This document shows, one piece after another, positions 57,831-64,000 of a DNA stretch of 64,000 bases (positions are counted from its first letter, which is position 1; the number at the start of each line of letters is the position of its first letter). The stretch is taken from the NCBI RefSeq assembly GCF_001894945.1, contig NZ_BCXE01000034.1:124001-188000 (forward strand). The letters are read 5' to 3'. The position numbers and the translations under genes are program-made. The notes beneath the pieces were generated by a model. That model made no database searches. It was not told the DNA's origin and was given only the letters and a program-made list of their open reading frames with translations. The stretch comes from Rhodococcus ruber NBRC 15591 (GTDB lineage Bacteria; Actinomycetota; Actinomycetes; Mycobacteriales; Mycobacteriaceae).

Positions 57831-58852
57831 TACTGCGCGAGCTGCGGCATCTTCACGACCTGCCCCGCGTAGGACAGTCCGGCGCCGAAGGCGAGCAGCA
57901 GGGCGAGCCCGCCGGGCCGGACCTGGCCGGTGCGCAGCATCTTCTCCATCGCGAGGGGGATGGACGCGGCGGAGGTGTTGCCCGTTTCGATGATGTCGTC
58001 GGCGACGGCCACCGTCTCCGGCAGGTCGAGCTGCCGGACGATGACGTCGTTGATGCGCAGGTTGGCCTGGTGCGGCACGAACGCGTCGAGGGCGGCGAGT
58101 TCGACACCGGCCTTGTCGGCGACCTGGCGGGCGATCTTCCCCATCTCGAAGGCAGCCCAGCGGAACACCGCGGTGCCCTCCATGATGATCCAGGGCCGCT
58201 TCTGATCGGGGTTGTCCGCGAAGCTCACCCAGTCCGGTTCCTGGCGGATGGCGTCGGCCTGGGAGCCGTCCGACCCCCACACGGTGGGACCGATACCCAC
58301 CTCGTCGGACGGGCCGACGACCACGGCACCGGCGCCGTCGCCGAAGATGAACCGCACCGAGCGGTCGGTGGGTTCGGTGGTGTCGCTCATGCGCTCGACG
58401 CCGACGACGACCACGTAGTCCTCGGTCCCGGTGCGCACCATGTCGGACGCCACGCCGAGCGCGTAGCAGAACCCGGCGCACCCGGCCGAGATGTCGAGAG
58501 CGGCCGCGCCCCCGGTGCCCAGGGCGTGCGCGACCAGCGCCGCGGACTGCGGCGTCTGATTCGGGTAGGTCGAGGTGGCCACGATGACGGCACCGACACG
58601 ATCACCGGTGATGTCGGCGGCCTCGAGCGCCTTGCGGGCCGACGCGATCGCCATGTCCACCACCGACTCCTCGGGGTGCGGCTTCGCGAAGCGCCGTTCC
58701 TTGATGCCGGACCGCGACTGGATCCACTCGTCGCTCGAGTCGATCTGCTGGCAGATCTCGTCGTTGGTCACGACCCGCTCGGGGCGGTGCACGCCCAGCC
58801 CGAGCAGTGCGGTGTTCCGCAGCGGGGCGGGACCGGCGATCTGTGCACCCAT
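57830..58852 (-). CDS. fabH: 3-oxoacyl-ACP synthase III (KAS III) family enzyme
   Basis: 340 residues from ATG 58852. Catalytic triad complete: C125 in SAGCAGFCYAL, H261 in FVPHQANLRIND and N292 in GNTSAASIPL. GDGAGAVVVG near 171-180 is the family loop. Starts fatty-acid or polyketide chains from acyl-CoA. It overlaps the HNH gene by one base, which is an odd partner, so the pair may belong to a specialised pathway rather than core FAS. Single KAS III in the window. Confidence 0.9.
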   Translation of the reverse strand: MGAQIAGPAPLRNTALLGLGVHRPERVVTNDEICQQIDSSDEWIQSRSGIKERRFAKPHPEESVVDMAIASARKALEAADITGDRVGAVIVATSTYPNQTPQSAALVAHALGTGGAAALDISAGCAGFCYALGVASDMVRTGTEDYVVVVGVERMSDTTEPTDRSVRFIFGDGAGAVVVGPSDEVGIGPTVWGSDGSQADAIRQEPDWVSFADNPDQKRPWIIMEGTAVFRWAAFEMGKIARQVADKAGVELAALDAFVPHQANLRINDVIVRQLDLPETVAVADDIIETGNTSAASIPLAMEKMLRTGQVRPGGLALLLAFGAGLSYAGQVVKMPQLAQ

Positions 58853-59036
58853 CAGGCGAATCTCCTCTGCTTCGTGCACTGCTCGTCAGTGCATCGCGTC
58901 CCTGACACGGTAACGCGCGCGCGAATCGTAGCGGAGCCCACCCGTCGGCCCGGGCCTCGTGCGAGTACCGCCAGGACACGCCGACGGACACCGAAGGACG
59001 TGTGACGGTTGTCACTCGCTGTTACCGTCTGTGGCC

Positions 59037-60173
59037 GTGCACACACGTAATGGGGGTTACCGACGTGCCTCGTTCCGAGTCGGGGTCACCGCACTGACCT
59101 GTGCGGTCGTCGCCCTGGTCCCGTTCGCGGGCACCTCCGCGGCGAACCCGAACGCGATCAATCCCATCCCGGGCCTCAACGGGGTCAACGGCCTGCCGGA
59201 GTTGCGCGGCCGCACCCAGGTGGTGGCACAGCAGACCGGGATGCTCAGCACCAACCGCACCCAGGATCTGAACGTCCTGGGCACCGACCTGGGCGTGATG
59301 TGGGACAACGGGCGCGGCCAGGTGCTGACCGCGTTCGGTGACACCGCGGGCCTCGGCGTGCCCAATCTGCTGTCGGGCAGTATCTGGGCCTGGCGCAGCA
59401 GTTCCCTGTTCCGCAGCTCGGACCGCCACCTCGCCGACGGGATGACGTTCGACAGCGCGGCCCGCGACTTCTTCGGCCAGGCCAAGGAACTCGTCCCGAG
59501 CCCGAAGATCCCGTTCGTGGAGATCAGCCGGATCCCCACCGCGGGGATCGCCGTCGGCGACACCCAGTTCCTGAGCCTGATGTCGGTGAAGAACTGGGGG
59601 CCGGCCGGTTCGTGGGAGACCAACTTCTCCGGCCTGGCCTTCTCCCACGACAACGGGGAGAACTGGACGGTGGCGCCGCAGACCGAGCGGCCGAACGCCG
59701 ACGGGAACCGGAACTTCCAGATGGGCGCCTTCGTCCGGCACGGCGGCTTCGTCTATCAGTACGGAACCCCGCCCGGTCGTGGCGGGCCGGTGCACCTGGC
59801 ACGGGTACCGGAACAGCAGATCCTCGACCTCGCGGCGTACGAGTACTGGGACGGCGGCGCGTGGGTCCGCGACGTGAACGCGGCGCGCCCGGTGATGACG
59901 GGTGGTGCGGCGGAACTGTCGGTGCAGTGGAACGACCACCTCGGGCAGTTCGTCCTGCTGACCACCGACGCGCACAACTCCGTCGTGCTGCGCCGGGCAC
60001 CGTCGCCGACAGGGCCGTGGAGCGCGCCGGAGGTCGTCCTCGACACCCGCGAACTGCCGACGGCGTACGGCGCGTACATCCACCCGTGGTCGTCGGGCCC
60101 GGACCTGTACTTCCTCACGACCGTGCACCAGAACTACAACGTGCTCCTGCTGCGCACCACGCTCCACCCCTGA
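59037..60173 (+). CDS. Secreted DUF4185 protein
   Basis: 378 residues from GTG 59037. Sec signal peptide: Arg-rich start, hydrophobic core SFRVGVTALTCAVVALVPFA, cleavage after GTSA. Mature part is beta-rich with GTDLGVMWDNGRGQVLTAFGD, SGLAFSHDNGENWTVAPQTE and GPWSAPEVVLDTRELPTAYG, repeats of a five-bladed beta-propeller like glycosidases of DUF4185. Likely acts on cell-envelope or environmental glycans. Neighbouring stops and starts suggest it stands alone. Confidence 0.82.
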   Translation: MHTRNGGYRRASFRVGVTALTCAVVALVPFAGTSAANPNAINPIPGLNGVNGLPELRGRTQVVAQQTGMLSTNRTQDLNVLGTDLGVMWDNGRGQVLTAFGDTAGLGVPNLLSGSIWAWRSSSLFRSSDRHLADGMTFDSAARDFFGQAKELVPSPKIPFVEISRIPTAGIAVGDTQFLSLMSVKNWGPAGSWETNFSGLAFSHDNGENWTVAPQTERPNADGNRNFQMGAFVRHGGFVYQYGTPPGRGGPVHLARVPEQQILDLAAYEYWDGGAWVRDVNAARPVMTGGAAELSVQWNDHLGQFVLLTTDAHNSVVLRRAPSPTGPWSAPEVVLDTRELPTAYGAYIHPWSSGPDLYFLTTVHQNYNVLLLRTTLHP

Positions 60174-60203
60174 CCCGCGCGGCGTCCGGGCTACCGTGCG
60201 TCC

Positions 60204-60812
60204 ATGGACGCACGGGAGTGGGATGCGCGGTACGCGAAGAGCGAGACGGTGTGGGGGGTACCGCCGAACCCGGTGCTCGTCGAGTTCGCGACGTCGCTGC
60301 CGCACGGCCGGGCTCTGGATCTGGGCTGCGGCGAGGGCCGGCACTCGCTCTGGCTGGCCACGCGCGGCTGGGAGGTGACCGGACTCGACTTCTCCCGCGT
60401 GGCGGTGGACAAGGCCCGGGCGATCGCGGCGCAGGCGCCACGGCGGGTGCGCGAACGCCTGACGTACGAGTGCGCCGACGTGACCGGGGCCACTTTCGAG
60501 GCTCGATATGATCTCGTCCTCTCGGCCTATCTCCATTTCCCTCCACCACAGCGACGGGCATTGATCGACAATGCGATCTCGGCCCTGAAACCTGATGGAA
60601 TCCTCATATTTCTGGGCCACGATTCGCTCAATCCCACCGAGGGTGCCGGCGGTCCCCGGGATCCCGAAATCCTCTACACCCCAGCAGATGTCGTCGCGGA
60701 GATCGATGGCCGACTGCAAATCCGGACCGCCGAACGAAGAATGCGGGAAACGGACGCCGGAATGGCGATCGACGCGTTGGTGGTGGCCCGCAAACCAACT
60801 CTTGGCAGTTAG
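60204..60812 (+). CDS. TehB-like SAM-dependent methyltransferase, chimeric composition
   Basis: 202 residues. N-terminal DAREWDARYAKSETVWGVPP and motif I ALDLGCGEGRHSLWLATRG fit the TehB/UbiE-like class of small methyltransferases acting on metalloids or small molecules. From about base 60490 the sequence becomes clearly less GC-rich, with codons such as ATA and GGA that are scarce upstream, so the second half may be from a different source. Function of the acceptor unknown. Confidence 0.78.
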   Translation: MDAREWDARYAKSETVWGVPPNPVLVEFATSLPHGRALDLGCGEGRHSLWLATRGWEVTGLDFSRVAVDKARAIAAQAPRRVRERLTYECADVTGATFEARYDLVLSAYLHFPPPQRRALIDNAISALKPDGILIFLGHDSLNPTEGAGGPRDPEILYTPADVVAEIDGRLQIRTAERRMRETDAGMAIDALVVARKPTLGS

Positions 60813-60823
60813 TTGCCCGACGG

Positions 60824-60843
60824 GTAACATAGGCGGATGTTAC
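60824..60843. promoter_or_regulatory. Operator upstream of fadE5
   Basis: GTAACAT-AGGCGG-ATGTTAC, perfect 7-bp arms with a 6-base spacer, centred about 80 bases upstream of the fadE5 start. A second overlapping palindrome, GTTGCCCGACGGGTAAC, covers 60812-60828. Typical size for a TetR- or GntR-type site. Confidence 0.6.
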
Positions 60844-60913
60844 CGACGAGTAATAACTTGGGCGGTACTCGAACACAGCTTGACCGCACCATCTCACTGG
60901 GAGTAGCGCAGAC

Positions 60914-62749
60914 ATGGGCCATTACAAGAGCAACCTCCGGGATCTGGAGTTCAACCTCTTCGAGGTGCTGAGGATTCAGACGCTCCTCGAGGCCGGGAAG
61001 TTCGGCGACCTCGACGAGGAGACCTCTCGTGGCATCCTGGCCGAGGTGAAGACCCTCACCGAGGGCCCGGCGGCGGAGTCCTTCGCCGAGACCGACCGCA
61101 CCCCTCCGGTCTTCGACCCCGAGACCCACTCGGTCTCGCTGCCCGAGGGCTTCAAGAAGGCGTTCAACTCCTGGTACGAGGCCGGCTACTGGTCCATGGG
61201 CCTCGAGGAGGAGATCGGCGGAACGCCCGCACCGCGCGCCCTGAGCTGGGCCGTCAACGAGATGATGCTCGGCGCCCAGCCGGCCGCCTTCATGTACGCC
61301 GCCGGCCCCTCCTTCGCCGGTGTGCTCCACGCCAACGGCACCGACGAGCAGAAGCAGTGGGCCGCGACCATCGTCGAACGCGGCTGGGGCGCCACCATGG
61401 TGCTGACCGAGCCCGACGCCGGCTCCGATGTCGGCGCCGGCCGCACCAAGGCGATCAAGCAGGACGACGGCACCTGGCACATCGAGGGCGTCAAGCGGTT
61501 CATCACCTCGGCCGACTCCGACGACCTGTTCGAGAACATCTTCCACCTCGTCCTCGCCCGCCCGGAAGGCGCCGGCCCCGGCACCAAGGGCCTCTCGCTC
61601 TTCTTCGTCCCGAAGTTCCACTTCGACTTCGAGAAGAACGAGATGGGTGAGCGCAACGGCGTGTTCGTCACCAACGTCGAGCACAAGATGGGCCTGAAGG
61701 CGTCCGCCACCTGCGAACTCACCTTCGGCGGGCACGGCGTCCCGGCCAAGGGCTGGCTCGTCGGCGAGGTCCACAACGGCATCGCCCAGATGTTCGACGT
61801 CATCGAGCACGCCCGCATGATGGTGGGCACCAAGGCCATCGCGACGCTGTCGACCGGTTACCTCAACGCCCTGGCCTACGCCAAGGAGCGCGTGCAGGGC
61901 GCCGACCTGACCCAGATGACCGACAAGACCGCCCCCCGGGTCACCATCACCCACCACCCGGACGTGCGACGCTCGCTGGCCATGCAGAAGGCCTACGCCG
62001 AGGGTCTGCGCGCGGTCTACCTCTACACCGCCGCGCATCAGGACGACGTCGTCGCCGAGCAGATCTCCGGTGCCGACCACGAGCTGGCGCACCGCGTCAA
62101 CGATCTGCTGCTGCCGATCGTCAAGGGTGTGGGCTCCGAGCGCGCCTACCAGTACCTCACGGACTCGCTGCAGACGTTCGGCGGCTCGGGCTTCCTGCAG
62201 GACTACCCGATCGAGCAGTACATCCGCGACGCGAAGATCGACTCCCTCTACGAGGGCACCACCGCGATCCAGGCGCAGGACTTCTTCTTCCGCAAGATCG
62301 CCCGTGACCGCGGCGTCGCCCTGGCACACGTGACCGGCCAGATCCAGAAGTTCCTCGCCTCCGACAGCGCCGACGAGCGCCTCAAGTCGGAGCGGGCCCT
62401 GCTGGCCACCGCGCTCGAGGACGTCCAGGCCATGACCGCCACCCTGACCGGCTTCCTCATGGGTGCTCAGGAACAGCCCACCGAGCTGTACAAGGTGGGC
62501 CTGGGCTCGGTGCGGTTCCTGCTGGCCGTCGGTGACCTGCTCATCGGCTGGCGGCTGCTCGAGCAGGCCGAGATCGCCCTCGCGGCCCTCGACGCCGGCC
62601 CGGATTCCAAGGACAAGGCGTTCTACGAAGGCAAGGTCGCCGTCGCCGGCTTCTTCGCCAAGAACGTCCTGCCCGAGCTGACCGCCGTGCGCAGCATCGT
62701 CGCCAACGTCGACCTCGACATCATGGAGCTCGACGAAGCGGCCTTCTGA
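60914..62749 (+). CDS. fadE5: Acyl-CoA dehydrogenase FadE5
   Basis: 611 residues, the same length as mycobacterial FadE5. FAD/acyl-CoA dehydrogenase features: [54 protein letters not shown], and the active-site Glu in [17 protein letters not shown]. Also [20 protein letters not shown] and a long helical C-terminus as in FadE5. Oxidises medium- to long-chain acyl-CoA in the first step of beta-oxidation. Monocistronic between operator and terminator. Confidence 0.92.
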   Translation: MGHYKSNLRDLEFNLFEVLRIQTLLEAGKFGDLDEETSRGILAEVKTLTEGPAAESFAETDRTPPVFDPETHSVSLPEGFKKAFNSWYEAGYWSMGLEEEIGGTPAPRALSWAVNEMMLGAQPAAFMYAAGPSFAGVLHANGTDEQKQWAATIVERGWGATMVLTEPDAGSDVGAGRTKAIKQDDGTWHIEGVKRFITSADSDDLFENIFHLVLARPEGAGPGTKGLSLFFVPKFHFDFEKNEMGERNGVFVTNVEHKMGLKASATCELTFGGHGVPAKGWLVGEVHNGIAQMFDVIEHARMMVGTKAIATLSTGYLNALAYAKERVQGADLTQMTDKTAPRVTITHHPDVRRSLAMQKAYAEGLRAVYLYTAAHQDDVVAEQISGADHELAHRVNDLLLPIVKGVGSERAYQYLTDSLQTFGGSGFLQDYPIEQYIRDAKIDSLYEGTTAIQAQDFFFRKIARDRGVALAHVTGQIQKFLASDSADERLKSERALLATALEDVQAMTATLTGFLMGAQEQPTELYKVGLGSVRFLLAVGDLLIGWRLLEQAEIALAALDAGPDSKDKAFYEGKVAVAGFFAKNVLPELTAVRSIVANVDLDIMELDEAAF

Positions 62750-62785
62750 GCCGGCTCTCGGGCGGAACCGAGTACGCAGACAGAA

Positions 62786-62827
62786 AGCACTGTGCCCTCC
62801 CGTCGCACGACGGGAGGGCACAGTGCT
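62786..62827. terminator. Bidirectional terminator after fadE5
   Basis: Perfect 19-bp stem AGCACTGTGCCCTCCCGTC with a GCAC loop and its full complement. Ends both the fadE5 and the convergent VanW transcript. Confidence 0.92.
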
Positions 62828-62847
62828 GTGTGCAGGGACTGCCGCGG

Positions 62848-64000
62848 CTACTCCGTATCGGCCGCAGTCGGCGATGCCGCCGCGGGCGCCGCGGCAGGAA
62901 CTTCCTCCGCCTCGTCCGCGCCGCTCGGCGCAGGCTGCGGGGTCGTCGTCACGGCCGGGCGCGCGCCGGCAGGTTCCTCCGCGCCACCGCCGGGCGTCTC
63001 CGCCTCACCGGGTGTCGGCTGCGACGGTGCGGCCGGCGCCGACTCCCGCTCGGGCTCCGGCTCGGCGCTGACGCAGCGCACCACGGGCACCGGGTCGTAG
63101 CGGACCGTGCGGGTGGTGCTCGAGATCTGCCGGCCGCTGGCCGCGTCGGTGATGATGCGGGTGTCGCTCACCGTGAACCCCTGCGCACCGCTCGACGGGA
63201 TGCATCCCGGCCCGGCCGGCAGGGTGATCGTGTTCGGTGCCGTGAAGTTGGTGCGGGAACCGGTCACGGACTCGACGTCGACGGTCTTGGTGCCCCAGAT
63301 CCGCACCGTGATGTCCGACGACGTGCCGATCGCCTGGATCAGCACCCCGGTGTCGGAGGGATTGCGGAACTTCAGGTCGATCGCGCCCTCGTAGACCGTC
63401 GCTTCCCGGGCCGCCGGGTACCGCGAGATGTAGTAGCTGTGCTCGGTGTGTTCGACGTCCTCCATACCGGCGAAGTACGTCGCGTTGTACAGGGTGGTCG
63501 CGAGCTGGCTGATGCCGCCGCCCACGGCCTTGGACGGGCGCCCGTTGTTGATGATCCCGGACTCGACATACCCCTGCGCCGCGCCGCGCGGGCCCGTGTA
63601 GCCGTTGAGCGAGAACGTCTCCCCCGGCTTCACCAGCGCACCGTTGATCTCCGACGCCGCCAGGCGGATGTTCACACCCGACGCGTACTCGAAGCCCCCG
63701 GTGGTGAACTCACCGATCACCTCGCGGATGCCCAGCTTCTCGGCGGCCTCCGTGGTCAGCGCCGGCTCGGCCGGCTTGTACACGGCGTCGGTCACCCGCT
63801 CGCCCGGCGCGGCCAGCAGCTGCGGCAGCGACTCGAGACTCACCGGCCAGTCGACGAGCTCGCCGGCGACCGACGGGATCACCGTCGGGCCGCCGCCTTC
63901 GAGCACGATCCGGGCGTCCTTCGGCTCGACCTCGGTCGCCGCCAGTTGCGGCCGGAGGATCTCCGTCGCGGCCTCGATCCCGTACTGCGGGGACAGGCCC
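62848..64000 (-). CDS. VanW-family protein, C-terminal part (5' end outside the window)
   Basis: The frame enters from beyond base 64000 and ends at 62848, about 380 residues visible. VanW/YoaR region: EFASGVNIRLAASEINGALV-type stretch FEYASGVNIRLAASEINGAL, GETFSLNGYTGPRGAAQGYV and GGGISQLATTLYNATYFAGM, then TEHSYYISRYPAAREATVYE. The C-terminus is a Pro/Ala/Glu/Thr-rich tail (APAAPSQPTPGEAETPGGG), so probably a cell-wall-associated protein. VanW proteins are linked to envelope or peptidoglycan processing; exact function unknown. Confidence 0.85.
   Translation of the reverse strand, partial: GLSPQYGIEAATEILRPQLAATEVEPKDARIVLEGGGPTVIPSVAGELVDWPVSLESLPQLLAAPGERVTDAVYKPAEPALTTEAAEKLGIREVIGEFTTGGFEYASGVNIRLAASEINGALVKPGETFSLNGYTGPRGAAQGYVESGIINNGRPSKAVGGGISQLATTLYNATYFAGMEDVEHTEHSYYISRYPAAREATVYEGAIDLKFRNPSDTGVLIQAIGTSSDITVRIWGTKTVDVESVTGSRTNFTAPNTITLPAGPGCIPSSGAQGFTVSDTRIITDAASGRQISSTTRTVRYDPVPVVRCVSAEPEPERESAPAAPSQPTPGEAETPGGGAEEPAGARPAVTTTPQPAPSGADEAEEVPAAAPAAASPTAADTE

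Noticed and set aside
1-64000. Insertion sequences, prophage or conjugative genes
   Set aside because: No transposase, integrase, terminal inverted repeats or phage structural genes were recognised on either strand.

Overview
The window looks like chromosome from a high-GC actinobacterium, most likely Rhodococcus or a close relative in Nocardiaceae. Evidence: roughly 70% GC with G/C-rich third positions, a FadE5-type acyl-CoA dehydrogenase, a class I PHA synthase, a gblA/gblR/gblE-like gamma-butyrolactone locus, a mycothiol-isomerase-fold protein, and frequent TetR, LLM-flavin and SDR catabolic genes. No rRNA, tRNA, CRISPR array, insertion sequence or prophage was recognised.

Layout. (1) 1-4.7 kb: a tightly overlapped minus-strand operon (ATP-grasp ligase, DUF364 heavy-metal-chelation-like protein, SbnA-like beta-replacement enzyme, dipeptide-epimerase-like enolase, MFS exporter) behind a Fur/Zur-like palindrome; this is the best candidate for an undescribed system, a small metallophore pathway. 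(2) 4.7-5.5 kb: remnants, including a beheaded TetR gene. (3) 5.5-8.0 kb: an FMN monooxygenase and an SDR behind a TPP riboswitch, and just upstream a second TPP riboswitch in front of a stump of thiD. (4) 8.3-16 kb: AcoR-like regulator convergent with an acoABCL-type operon (E1 alpha, E1 beta, E2, E3) that also carries lipA and a DUF3263 gene. (5) 16.5-18.3 kb: a broken CobW-family gene, a small membrane protein without an obvious start and a 50-residue histidine-rich protein.

(6) 18.4-27.9 kb: an uncharacterised catabolic cluster (IclR regulator, LLM oxidoreductase, three SnoaL-like proteins, acyl-CoA ligase, two SDRs, old yellow enzyme, truncated aldehyde-dehydrogenase-like protein). (7) 28-32.6 kb: an AbiEi-like HTH gene beside a partner with an internal deletion, a hemerythrin-SRPBCC fusion with its TetR regulator, and a GNAT. 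(8) 32.9-36.8 kb: PHA synthase, XRE-cupin regulator divergent from a methyltransferase. (9) 36.9-42.1 kb: LLM and SDR genes, then the butyrolactone module (NAD-epimerase, ScbR-like receptor, AfsA-like synthase, a near-perfect ARE operator) and a MerR regulator.

(10) 42.5-50.4 kb: housekeeping and orphan genes (YkgJ-pentapeptide hybrid, ANTAR protein, SGNH esterase, hydrolases), ending with a manganese (yybP-ykoY) riboswitch and TerC. (11) 50.3-53.8 kb: TetR and divergent cytochrome P450, then a sulfide:quinone oxidoreductase behind two CsoR/CstR-type operators. (12) 53.9-64 kb: fused E1 alpha-beta 2-oxoacid dehydrogenase, HAAS membrane protein, a KAS III gene overlapping an HNH nuclease gene, secreted DUF4185 protein, methyltransferase, fadE5, and the 3' part of a VanW-family gene.

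All calls come from reading the sequence and recalled family knowledge; no database search was run.
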